From: Gemmatimonadaceae bacterium
GTDB lineage: Bacteria; Gemmatimonadota; Gemmatimonadetes; Gemmatimonadales; Gemmatimonadaceae
DNA: 15,937 nt
NCBI GenBank assembly: GCA_025936015.1
Contig: JAICUE010000016.1
Coordinates: forward strand, 1-15,937
Direction: 5' to 3'
Position 1 is the first letter of the stretch; each line of letters starts with the position of its first letter. The notes under the pieces are model-generated. The model was not told the DNA's origin, did no database searches, and was given only the letters and a program-made list of their open reading frames with translations. Position numbers and translations under genes: made by a program. This document shows positions 7,860-15,120 of the stretch, one piece after another.

Positions 7860-7892
7860 AAAAAAGCGGCGACCATCTGGTCGCCGCGTTTC
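7860..7892. terminator. Bidirectional intrinsic terminator between tRNA-Cys and the beta-propeller gene
   Basis: GCGGCGACC (7866-7874) pairs with GGTCGCCGC (7879-7887) around a four-base loop. On the minus strand the hairpin is followed by six T (A run at 7860-7865), a classic terminator for the lipoprotein gene that stops at 7912. On the plus strand it is followed by GTTTCGTTT, which would serve tRNA-Cys. Confidence 0.85.
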
Positions 7893-7911
7893 GTTTGCCC
7901 CACATCGCCCA

Positions 7912-9564
7912 CTACAGCAACCCGTACACCACCACCCTGTTCGAGAACGTCGGCAGGTACACATGCCCGTTTGCGATCGTCGGCGACGAGAACTTCGCGA
8001 AGTTGCCGGCGGCGTCGCGCTGGGCGTTCTGCTTGTTGTTCCAGAGCTCCTTCGTCACGTCGTTCGCGGCGAAAGCGCGCAGGATGCCGGGAGTCACTTC
8101 ATGCGAGGCGTCGCCGCTCGTGGGGTATGAAGCCCAGAGGATGGCCGAGCTGTCGGCCGAGCCGTTGGACGACACCGAGAGCACCGCGCCGCTCTGGCCG
8201 ACTGGTCCGGGGATCGACACGACCTGCGACGAGTAGACCAGCAGGTTGCTGCCGCGGTCGAAGGGGATCGCCCGCAGCGGCGCGTTCTCCGGCCAGACGT
8301 ACGCGAACTCCTTTGCGCTGCCACGGTAGAACGCCGGCTGGCAGTGCAGGTTGGCGGCGCTGCCTAACGGGACGACCTGCTGCACCTGGTTGGACGCCGG
8401 CTGATAGCCGCCCATGGCGTCCTTGTTCAACAGGTAGAGATTTCCGTCCTTGCCGCCGGTCAGGAAATAGCTCGAGCCCGGGATGAGGAATGCGCCCATC
8501 CCACCGTAATCGATGTCGTTGTCGTTGAGGTACTGAAAGTTGTATGGCGTGAAGTAGCTCGCCACCTGGAGCGTCGAGCCGGACCGGGTGAGTTTCAGCG
8601 CACTCTCGCCGCGATTGGTCAGGTTCGTCGGATCTCCGGCGTCGCCGACGGTCCCGTTGCCGGCGATCACATAGAGGCTGCCGTCGGCATCGGCCGCCAT
8701 CCCCATCCCGCTCTCCCACATCCCCCCGGCGTAACCGTTGGGCGTGTCGTTGTAGACGACATCCTGCTGCAGCGTCGTGGCGTCGTAACCGAGTACCCAG
8801 CCGTGGTACGGGCCCCAGTCGCAGTGCGAGGAGAAGGAGACGAACACGGTGCCATCGACGAGCGTCAGGCCCTGTCGCTGATTCTGCCGCAGCGCGTCGA
8901 AGGTGATCACGCCGTTGACGGTGCCAGCGCCGATTCCGCTGTACGTCGCGGTGATCTGCCGCGGCCCGCCGGCGACTTCGCTCCCGTCGATGATGCTCAC
9001 TGCGTGCAGGTGCTGCACGAAGCTCGTACCGGTGGTGCTGCGGGAAACGAAGTACATCGTCCCGCTCGCCGAATCGATCACCGGCGTGCCGACGATCCCG
9101 ATATTGCCGCTGAAGTCGTGATACTGGCCGCCGCAGGCACCGGTCATGTCGGCGCGCGTCGGGGGGCGCATCCCTGATGCGGTGAAGCTCTTCTGCCAGT
9201 ACAGGGTGCCATCGTCGCCGTCGAAGGCGTAGACGCTGTTGTTGACGGTGGCGACGTAGACGACGTTGTGCTCACCACCAGCGATGGCGACATGCCCGAC
9301 GACCAGCGGCTGCGCATACACCTGGTCGTCGACCGGGAGGGTGAAGAGCGCGCCGAACTTCTGGACGTTCACGTTGCTGGTCGTCAACGCGGTCTCGTTG
9401 GCGTTCCACCCGGCGCGGGTGTTGTCGTTGTGCTGTGTCAGCACCGACACCGACTGCGGATTCGGGCCTCGCTCGTGATGCGTCCCCGGGTCGGGGGCGA
9501 CGTTGTCCTTGCAGGTGGCAAGTGAAAAGAGCAACAGGGAAACGGGGAGCGTGCGTTTTGCCAT
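7912..9564 (-). CDS. Secreted lipoprotein with PQQ-like (quinoprotein-type) beta-propeller
   Basis: 550 residues. The N-terminus MAKRTLPVSLLLFSLATC is a lipoprotein signal with Cys18 lipidated, followed by a short polar linker. The rest is a beta-propeller: repeated blade-like segments such as NVVYVATVNNSVYAFDGDDG, GTPVIDSASGTMYFVS and DGSLYVIAGNG match the pattern in which strands end with an Asp-Gly turn (PQQ/WD-like repeats). No intact PQQ dehydrogenase active site is evident, so an enzymatic role is not supported; a binding or scaffolding role at the membrane is more likely. No Shine-Dalgarno is visible for ATG 9564. A GTG at 9576 would add MKLL and is equally acceptable; the open frame further up to 9687 lies before the signal peptide and is rejected. 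It is divergent from the cupin gene and ends at a strong terminator. Confidence 0.85.
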   Translation of the reverse strand: MAKRTLPVSLLLFSLATCKDNVAPDPGTHHERGPNPQSVSVLTQHNDNTRAGWNANETALTTSNVNVQKFGALFTLPVDDQVYAQPLVVGHVAIAGGEHNVVYVATVNNSVYAFDGDDGTLYWQKSFTASGMRPPTRADMTGACGGQYHDFSGNIGIVGTPVIDSASGTMYFVSRSTTGTSFVQHLHAVSIIDGSEVAGGPRQITATYSGIGAGTVNGVITFDALRQNQRQGLTLVDGTVFVSFSSHCDWGPYHGWVLGYDATTLQQDVVYNDTPNGYAGGMWESGMGMAADADGSLYVIAGNGTVGDAGDPTNLTNRGESALKLTRSGSTLQVASYFTPYNFQYLNDNDIDYGGMGAFLIPGSSYFLTGGKDGNLYLLNKDAMGGYQPASNQVQQVVPLGSAANLHCQPAFYRGSAKEFAYVWPENAPLRAIPFDRGSNLLVYSSQVVSIPGPVGQSGAVLSVSSNGSADSSAILWASYPTSGDASHEVTPGILRAFAANDVTKELWNNKQNAQRDAAGNFAKFSSPTIANGHVYLPTFSNRVVVYGLL

Positions 9565-9695
9565 GAGGAGTTTCACGTGGTGCTGGTTTCTCTTGTGTGC
9601 CGAGGCCGCGTTGACCGGCGCGAGGATGCCAGAGTCCGCTGCCCGATGATAACTTCTTCGCCGAGCTGCTGCGGCACCAGAGTTCACTCTTCGCG
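9565..9695. promoter_or_regulatory. Divergent intergenic region, beta-propeller lipoprotein / cupin operon
   Basis: 131 bases from which both genes must be transcribed. A TTGACC at 9611-9616 resembles a -35 box for the plus strand, but the nearest -10-like bases (GATGAT at 9645-9650) are 28 bases away, too far. No operator palindrome was seen. Confidence 0.3.
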
Positions 9696-10082
9696 ATGCG
9701 AGTCATGACTCCTCAACAGAGCGTCAAGTTCTTTCGCTGGTCCGACATGCCGAAGGAGCGCGTCACCGACCAGATCTCACGGCGGCTGGTGACCGGGGAG
9801 CGCATGATGCTCGCCCATGTCTACCTCGACAAGGGAAGCATCGTCCCGAAGCACTCGCACGAGAACGAGCAGCTCACGTACATCCTCGAAGGCGCGCTGC
9901 ATTTCTGGATCGGCGAGGACGAGAAGGAGGAGCTCGACGTCCGCGCCGGTGAGGTGCTCTGGATCCCGTCCAACCTGCCCCACAAGGCGCTCGCGCTCGA
10001 CGACACGCTCGACGTCGACATCTTCAGCCCGCCGCGCCAGGACTGGCTGAACCACACCGACAGCTACTTCCACCGCAAGTAG
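9696..10082 (+). CDS. Small cupin-domain protein
   Basis: 128 residues, a single cupin barrel. Motif 1 is seen as GSIVPKHSHENEQLTYILEG (from residue 47), with the His-x-His and Glu of a metal site in the HxHxxEQ variant. Motif 2 is GEVLWIPSNLPHKAL, with the later metal-ligand His; the usual Gly after Pro is Asn. A mononuclear metal site is therefore likely. Small cupins range from sugar isomerases and dioxygenases to plain sensors, and nothing here picks one. Start at 9696 or, nine bases on, 9705; neither has a good ribosome site. The thioesterase gene begins four bases after the stop, so the two are co-translated. Confidence 0.85.
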   Translation: MRVMTPQQSVKFFRWSDMPKERVTDQISRRLVTGERMMLAHVYLDKGSIVPKHSHENEQLTYILEGALHFWIGEDEKEELDVRAGEVLWIPSNLPHKALALDDTLDVDIFSPPRQDWLNHTDSYFHRK

Positions 10083-10086
10083 CGGG

Positions 10087-10515
10087 ATGTCGGTGCTTCC
10101 GGATTGGGTCCGCGCGCTGCCGCGCAGCATCCTCGCTGGCGCGTTAGGCATCGAGATCGTCGAGTTGACGGACGATCGCGTGGTCGCGACGATGCCCGTC
10201 GACGACCGGACGCGGCAGCCGTACGGGCTCCTTCACGGCGGCGCGTCGATCGCGCTGGCGGAGACCGTCGCTTCACTGGGCGCAGCGGGGCGCGTCGATC
10301 GCGAGCGGTACGCCGTCGTCGGACAGGAGATCAACGGCAATCACATCCGCGCGGTGAAGGCGGGCATGGTCCGGGCAACGGGCGTCCCCATTCACGTTGG
10401 ACGCACGTCCCAGGTGTGGTCGATCGAAATCCGCGACGAGGCGGACCGGCTGGTCTGCATCTCGCGCTGCACCCTCGCGGTGATCGAGACGCGCGGCGCG
10501 GAAGCCCAGCGTTAG
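10087..10515 (+). CDS. Hotdog-fold acyl-CoA thioesterase (PaaI/YdiI-like)
   Basis: 142 residues, the full length of the family. QPYGLLHGGASIALAE (44-59) is the signature of the EntH/YdiI/PaaI-type hotdog thioesterases; His50 and Glu59 fall where the E. coli YdiI catalytic His and Glu lie. The rest (GQEINGNHIRAVKAG, then GRTSQVWSIEI and LVCISRCTLAV) also fits. The enzyme hydrolyses an acyl-CoA thioester; candidates are aromatic or dihydroxynaphthoyl-CoA substrates, but specificity cannot be read. The stop codon TAG (10513-10515) lies inside a copy of the recurring octamer. Four bases separate it from the cupin gene, and the dehydrogenase follows 56 bases later. Confidence 0.93.
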   Translation: MSVLPDWVRALPRSILAGALGIEIVELTDDRVVATMPVDDRTRQPYGLLHGGASIALAETVASLGAAGRVDRERYAVVGQEINGNHIRAVKAGMVRATGVPIHVGRTSQVWSIEIRDEADRLVCISRCTLAVIETRGAEAQR

Positions 10516-10571
10516 GCAGGCGCAATCATACCCCCCGCAGCGGTGAGCAGGAAACCTCTATCCTTCCGCAC

Positions 10572-11363
10572 ATGGATCTCGGACTGAACGAAAAGGTCGC
10601 CCTCGTCGCGGCCTCGAGCAGAGGGCTCGGGCGCGCGGTGGCGGAGGTGCTCGCGGCGGAGGGGTGCGATCTCGTGCTCTGCGCGCGAGGCAAGGATGCA
10701 CTCGCCGAGACGGCGAACGCCATCCGCACGGCGTCGAAGCGCAAGGTCGTCGCGCTCACTGCCGACCTGTCGAACGCGGAAGACGTGAGCCAGGTCGCGG
10801 CCGCGGCGATGCAGGAGTTCGGCCGCGTCGACGTCCTCGTCACCAATGGGGGCGGTCCGCCGGCGGGGCCTTTCGAGAGTCATTCCGCTGAAGCGTGGCA
10901 CGCCGCGGTCAGGCAGACGCTGGACAGCGTCGTCGAGCTGACGCGCGCCGTGCTGCCGGGGATGAAGGAACGCCACTGGGGGCGCATCATCAACATCACG
11001 TCGATAGCGGTGAAGCAGCCGGTGGACAACCTCATCCTCTCGAACAGCGTGCGCGCCGCGGTGACCGGCTTTGCGCGGACGCTGGCCAACGAAGTGGCAT
11101 CGTCAGGCGTCACGGTGAACAACGTCATGCCTGGCTACACCCGGACCGACCGTGTCACGAATCTCGCGGCGAAGAACGCGCAGCTCCGCGGCACCACCGC
11201 CGACGAGCAGCTCGGCCTCATCGAGAAGCAGATCCCGATGGGCCGGCTCGGCGAACCGCGCGAGTTTGCGGCGATGGTCGCCTTCCTCGCGTCGGAGCAG
11301 GCGAGCTACGTCACCGGCGCGTCGATCGCCGTCGATGGCGGATGGATCAAGTCGCTGCTCTGA
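10572..11363 (+). CDS. Atypical short-chain dehydrogenase/reductase (BKR-like, non-canonical active site)
   Basis: 263 residues with the Rossmann fold of short-chain dehydrogenases. Seen: the glycine motif as AASSRGLG (13-20) instead of TGxxxGxG, TNGGGPPAG (91-99) instead of NNAG, the catalytic-type Ser144 in NITSIA, and the usual VDGG end. At the normal spacing from Ser144, the Tyr and Lys of the Y-x3-K motif are replaced: Ser157 (+13) and Arg161 (+17). This pattern matches the divergent BKR-like subgroup (CDD cd05344, as I recall it), whose members lack a perfect tetrad. Whether it is a reductase of 3-oxoacyl or similar groups is unproven. The ATG at 10572 is the only sensible start; the open frame extends upstream to 10104 only because it is the shifted frame of the thioesterase gene. 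It probably shares a transcript with the cupin and thioesterase genes. Confidence 0.9.
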   Translation: MDLGLNEKVALVAASSRGLGRAVAEVLAAEGCDLVLCARGKDALAETANAIRTASKRKVVALTADLSNAEDVSQVAAAAMQEFGRVDVLVTNGGGPPAGPFESHSAEAWHAAVRQTLDSVVELTRAVLPGMKERHWGRIINITSIAVKQPVDNLILSNSVRAAVTGFARTLANEVASSGVTVNNVMPGYTRTDRVTNLAAKNAQLRGTTADEQLGLIEKQIPMGRLGEPREFAAMVAFLASEQASYVTGASIAVDGGWIKSLL

Positions 11364-11383
11364 CGCTGCCTAACGATCGCCGC

Positions 11384-11401
11384 CCACGCTGACGGGCGTG
11401 G
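11384..11401. terminator. Weak hairpin between convergent genes
   Basis: CCACGC (11384-11389) pairs with GCGTGG (11396-11401) around a six-base loop in the 44-base gap between the convergent dehydrogenase and carboxylesterase genes. There is no U-tract; location is the main argument. Confidence 0.3.
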
Positions 11402-11407
11402 CCAACC

Positions 11408-12895
11408 TCATGGCCGCACCTCTCCCCGCGCTCGTGCCTGCACGTCGAGCGAGTCGTACAGCGCCTTCCTGATGTCGCGCCTGGCGACGATCTGCTTCCC
11501 GAGCTCCATGTAGGCATCGGTTGCCGGATCGTACACTGGCCACCGCGGCCACTTCCCGGCGGTCGGCGGACCGTTAGGGTCGCCCGACGTCGCGAATGCG
11601 GCCCAGTAGTCGCTCATCGCATCAGCCAGCATCGAATCGTACGGCGTGCTTCCAGCCCCCGGGTCGAGGGGGTGCGATCGTCCGAAGACGAACACGATCT
11701 CCGCGCTGTGGTACGCGCCGCGCTTCGCGTTCACGCTGTCGGCGGCGACGCGGGTGAACTGGTACAGGTACGCCGGCGCGCCATGCGCGGTGATCAGCCG
11801 GGCGAAGGCCCGGCTCGGCGCACCGAAGATCGATTGTGGCTCGTCGGCGTTGCTGCCGACGATCACCGGGACGATGTTCGCCGTGCCGAGTACGATCGCC
11901 GAGTCGACGGGATGGGGGAGGACATAGCCGTCGATCGACGGCCAGAAGATCGGAGTGCCGATGTTGCCGGCGACGCGAACGGTCGTGGCGAGGACGCTGT
12001 CGGCGGGGAGCGCGCGGAGCCGCGAGGCCGCGGCAGCGTCGGTGCCGGTGACGCCTAACGCGCTGGCGACGCGCATCCCGGTGGCCTGCGCCGAATCGGT
12101 GCGGGCGACGGCGCCCCCGGTGCCGGTGCCGCTCTCGAGGATCGCGCGGGCAAAAAGGCCCTTCGCCAGGGGAGAGCCGATCAGCGCGCCGACGCTCATC
12201 CCGCCGGCGGACTCGCCGAATATCGTCACGCGCGACGGATCGCCGCCGAAGCGGGCGATGTTGCGGCGAACCCAATCGAGCGCGGCGACCTGGTCGAGCA
12301 GGCCGTAGTTCCCCGAGGCGTGCTGCGGCGATTCGGCGGCGAGTGCCGGATGGGCGAAGAAGCCTAACGCTCCGAGCCGGTAGTTGATGGTGACGACGAC
12401 GACGCCCTTGCCGGCGAGCACCGCACCGTTATGACGCTCCTCGCCGCCGAAGCCGGCGAAGAAGCCACCGCCATGGATCCAGACCATCACCGGCCGGCTG
12501 CCGCTGAGCGACTGCGTCCAGACGTTGAGGTAGAGGCAGTCCTCGGAGACGCCCGCGGCGAATGGGTCGATGTCGCCGTAGGGCTGGAGCTGCATGCAGT
12601 TGTGGCCGAGCTGCTTCGCGCTGCGCACGCCTTGCCATGACGGGAGCGGCTGCGGTGGCCGCCAGCGGAGATCGCCGACCGGCGGCGCGGCGTAGGGGAC
12701 GCCGGCGAAGACGAGCAGGCGGTGCGCGGAGTCGGCGCGTCCCTCGAGGATCCCGGCATCGACCGTGACGCGGGGTGCTGCCGGGAGCGGCGGCGTCGGA
12801 ACCGCGGGCGAGCAACCGCAGATGACGCCGGCTGCAGCGGCTAGCGCGAGAGCCGAGGGGCGATGACGCGAGAGGGGCAGCTGCGCACTCTTCAT
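11408..12895 (-). CDS. Type B carboxylesterase lipoprotein
   Basis: 495 residues of the alpha/beta-hydrolase fold, family 'carboxylesterase type B' (cholinesterase/pNB-esterase). Motifs: EDCLYLNVW (118-126), oxyanion-hole HGGGF (141-145), GESAGG with nucleophile Ser229, acid Glu352 in SNADEPQ, and base His396 in GAYHSAE. Cys100 and Cys120 could form the family's first disulfide. The N-terminus is an export signal ending VICGC, with Cys28 likely lipidated, so the enzyme acts outside the cytoplasm on carboxylic esters. The start at 12895 has GGAG eight bases upstream. Oddity: Glu352 and His396 are only 44 residues apart, compared with 89 in B. subtilis pNB esterase (Glu310/His399), so a segment of about 45 residues is missing. 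The gene is divergent from the dehydrogenase operon to its right. Confidence 0.94.
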   Translation of the reverse strand: MKSAQLPLSRHRPSALALAAAAGVICGCSPAVPTPPLPAAPRVTVDAGILEGRADSAHRLLVFAGVPYAAPPVGDLRWRPPQPLPSWQGVRSAKQLGHNCMQLQPYGDIDPFAAGVSEDCLYLNVWTQSLSGSRPVMVWIHGGGFFAGFGGEERHNGAVLAGKGVVVVTINYRLGALGFFAHPALAAESPQHASGNYGLLDQVAALDWVRRNIARFGGDPSRVTIFGESAGGMSVGALIGSPLAKGLFARAILESGTGTGGAVARTDSAQATGMRVASALGVTGTDAAAASRLRALPADSVLATTVRVAGNIGTPIFWPSIDGYVLPHPVDSAIVLGTANIVPVIVGSNADEPQSIFGAPSRAFARLITAHGAPAYLYQFTRVAADSVNAKRGAYHSAEIVFVFGRSHPLDPGAGSTPYDSMLADAMSDYWAAFATSGDPNGPPTAGKWPRWPVYDPATDAYMELGKQIVARRDIRKALYDSLDVQARARGEVRP

Positions 12896-13091
12896 GGTTG
12901 CGACTCCTCGATGTCGTCAGGTGAGCGGGGCGCGGGAACATACGCGAATCCGTCGCGGTCCGCGATCTTTCCATCGACGGGAACCGACCGTAGCTTCGCT
13001 TTCGACCCCGAACAACCGGGGACTGCAAGCGCGAACGGCGGGTCGGCGTTCGCCGGCATCGCACGCATTCATCCAGGCAGACGAGGCATTC
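12896..13091. promoter_or_regulatory. Divergent intergenic region, carboxylesterase / dehydrogenase operon
   Basis: 196 bases. A short GC hairpin CCCCG (13006-13010) / CGGGG (13017-13021) with loop AACAAC lies about 70 bases before the plus-strand operon, where it could sit in a 5' leader. No clear promoter box or operator was found. Confidence 0.3.
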
Positions 13092-13409
13092 ATGCAGCCG
13101 CTCGCTCTCCTTGCACTACTCGGAATAGTCGCGACACCCGCCGCGCTCGTGTTCGGCGTCGCCTGGTGGAATGCTCGCCGAGAGCTGGAAATTCGCCGCG
13201 ATCCTGGACGTCCGTTGCTCGACCGGCACGGTGTGGACTCCAATCGCCTCGAGCAGGCGGTCGATGCGATCGCGATCGAGGTCGAGCGAATCACCGAAGG
13301 GCAGCGGTTCATGACGCGGCTGCTCGCCGAACGCACCGCAGCGGAGCGCGCGCCGCGCGAACGACCTGCGCTTCCCGGATCGGAGCCGCGCGTCATCACG
13401 CCGCACTGA
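13092..13409 (+). CDS. Small membrane-anchored coiled-coil protein
   Basis: 105 residues, no recognised enzymatic family. Residues 3-26 form one hydrophobic helix (PLALLALLGIVATPAALVFG then VAWW), followed by a basic stretch and a heptad-like amphipathic helix (about 50-85, with NRLEQAVDAIAIEVERI), then a Pro/Glu/Arg-rich tail. The likely topology is one membrane anchor with a cytoplasmic coiled coil. GAGG five bases before the ATG at 13092 supports this start; the open frame upstream to 12894 lacks a ribosome site and would precede the membrane helix with about 66 unlikely residues. I associate similar short proteins with Gemmatimonadota. The GMC dehydrogenase gene begins six bases after the stop, so it is probably the first gene of that operon; it is not a cytochrome (no CxxCH). 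Confidence 0.75.
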   Translation: MQPLALLALLGIVATPAALVFGVAWWNARRELEIRRDPGRPLLDRHGVDSNRLEQAVDAIAIEVERITEGQRFMTRLLAERTAAERAPRERPALPGSEPRVITPH

Positions 13410-13415
13410 CGCGCG

Positions 13416-15107
13416 ATGCCAGCGATCGAGACGACCTATGACGCGATCGTCGTCGGCTCCGGGATCTCCGGAGGCTGGGCGGCGAAGGAGCTCTGCGAGA
13501 AGGGGCTGAAGACGCTCGTGCTCGAGCGCGGGCGCGACGTGCAGCACATCAAGGACTACCCGACGATGAACCTGCTTCCGTGGGAGCTGCCGCATCGCGG
13601 CGCGATCCCGCGGAAGATGATCCACGACAACCCGCTGATCAGCAAGGCGGCGGGCTACGGCGAGGACACCGCGCACTTCTTCATCAAGGACGCGGATCAT
13701 CCTTACGTGCAGGAGAAGCCCTTCGACTGGATCCGCGGCTACCAGGTCGGGGGCAAGTCGCTGATCTGGGGACGAGCGACGCAGCGGTGGAGCAAGTACG
13801 AGTTCGTCGCGCCGGAAACGTTAGGCTACGGGATCAACTGGCCGATCGGCTACGACGACGTCGCGCCCTGGTACTCGCACGTCGAGCAGTTCATCGGCGT
13901 CTGCGGGAACGAGGATCATCTCGAGGCGATGCCTGACGGCGAGTTCCTCCCGCCCTTCGACTTCGACTGCGCGCAGAAGCACATGCGCGACAAGCTGCTC
14001 GCGCATTACCGCAATCGTCACGTCGTGCAGGGACGATGGGCGCATCTCTCGAAGCCGAAGCCGATTCACCTGAGCCAAGGGCGCGGCACCTGCCAGGCGC
14101 GCAACCTCTGCATGCGGGGCTGCCCGTACGGCGGCTACTTCAGCTCGAACTCGTCGACGCTGCCGTGGGCGATGAAGACCGGCAACCTGACGGTGCGTCC
14201 GCACTCCGTCGTGCATTCGGTGCTCTACGATGAGAAGAAGGGCAAGGCGACCGGCGTCCGGGTGATCGATGCGAAGACGCACGAGGTGCACGAGTTCAGG
14301 AGCCGCATCGTGTTCATGAACGCGTCGGCGCTGAACACGAACCTCGTCCTGCTCAACTCGACCTCGGCGCGCTTCCCTCACGGGCTGGGCAACGACAACG
14401 GCCTGCTCGGCCGTTATGTCTGCCACCAGAGCTATCGCGCGGCCGGCGGCGGGACGCTGGATGGGTTGGAGGGCGAGTACTTCTACGGCCGCAATCCGAC
14501 CGAGGCGATCCTCGTCAACTTCCGGAACCTCGGGAAGCAGGACACCGATTTTGTCGGCGGGTACACGACGTTCGTCGACGGTTATCGCGGCCGCGGGCGG
14601 TCGACTCCCGACGACATCGGCGCCGCGTACAAGGATGCCCAGTCGGAGCCGGGGCAGTGGGGGATCTGGATGTACATGCAGGGCGAGACGATCCCGAAGG
14701 AGGCGAACCACGTGAGGTTGCACGATACGCTCAAGGACCAGTGGGGAATTCCATTGCTGGTCACTTCGGTCGGCTACGACGACAACGACGAGAAGATGAT
14801 CCGTGACTGGCGGACGCAGGCCGAGGAGATGCTGGCGGTCGCCGGCTGCCGCGACATCGAGACCCATGACACGAAGTGGGCGCCGGGGCTCGACATCCAC
14901 GAGATGGGCGGCTGCCGGATGGGAAAGGACCCGAAGAGCTCGCTGCTCAACGCGTGGAACCAGCTGCATGCGGTGCCTAACGTGTTCGTGACGGACGGCG
15001 CGTGCATGACCTCGACCGGCAACCAGAGCCCGTCGATCCTCTACATGGCGCTGACGGCGCGGGCGGCGAACCACGCCGCGGAGGAGATGGCGAGGCAGAA
15101 CCTCTGA
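13416..15107 (+). CDS. GMC oxidoreductase, FAD- and iron-sulfur-dependent sugar dehydrogenase large subunit
   Basis: 563 residues. The N-terminal Rossmann motif VVGSGISGG (13-20) with Glu37 for the adenosine ribose binds FAD. The catalytic residues are His495 in IHEMGGCRMG and Asn536 in STGNQSPSIL. Cys226-x5-Cys232-x3-Cys236 (CQARNLCMRGC) has the same spacing as the [3Fe-4S] ligands Cys212/218/222 of Burkholderia cepacia FAD-glucose dehydrogenase, so an iron-sulfur relay is likely. There is no signal peptide: this type of subunit is exported folded by the Tat system, carried by the subunit-3 protein encoded 13 bases downstream. The family includes glucose, gluconate and glucoside-3-dehydrogenases; the neighbouring Gfo/Idh/MocA gene favours a glycoside-3-dehydrogenase role, but this is an inference. 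No cytochrome c electron acceptor is seen in the window. No ribosome site is visible; translation is probably coupled to the upstream small gene. Confidence 0.92.
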   Translation: MPAIETTYDAIVVGSGISGGWAAKELCEKGLKTLVLERGRDVQHIKDYPTMNLLPWELPHRGAIPRKMIHDNPLISKAAGYGEDTAHFFIKDADHPYVQEKPFDWIRGYQVGGKSLIWGRATQRWSKYEFVAPETLGYGINWPIGYDDVAPWYSHVEQFIGVCGNEDHLEAMPDGEFLPPFDFDCAQKHMRDKLLAHYRNRHVVQGRWAHLSKPKPIHLSQGRGTCQARNLCMRGCPYGGYFSSNSSTLPWAMKTGNLTVRPHSVVHSVLYDEKKGKATGVRVIDAKTHEVHEFRSRIVFMNASALNTNLVLLNSTSARFPHGLGNDNGLLGRYVCHQSYRAAGGGTLDGLEGEYFYGRNPTEAILVNFRNLGKQDTDFVGGYTTFVDGYRGRGRSTPDDIGAAYKDAQSEPGQWGIWMYMQGETIPKEANHVRLHDTLKDQWGIPLLVTSVGYDDNDEKMIRDWRTQAEEMLAVAGCRDIETHDTKWAPGLDIHEMGGCRMGKDPKSSLLNAWNQLHAVPNVFVTDGACMTSTGNQSPSILYMALTARAANHAAEEMARQNL

Positions 15108-15120
15108 CAGGCCCACTTCA

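Noticed and set aside
7737..7964. Minus-strand open frame containing VGIEPTNSRFAVCRLTTWP
   Set aside because: This is the antisense translation of tRNA-Cys, a well-known type of false protein.
9611..9650. TTGACC with GATGAT as a plus-strand promoter
   Set aside because: Spacing of 28 bases is far from the usual 16-18.
10104..10571. Upstream extension of the short-chain dehydrogenase frame, or a fusion with the thioesterase
   Set aside because: It is the shifted frame of the thioesterase gene, Arg-rich and without any family match; the dehydrogenase begins at 10572.
12894..13091. Upstream extension of the small coiled-coil protein
   Set aside because: No ribosome site, composition unlike a protein, and it would bury the membrane helix; the ATG at 13092 has GAGG.
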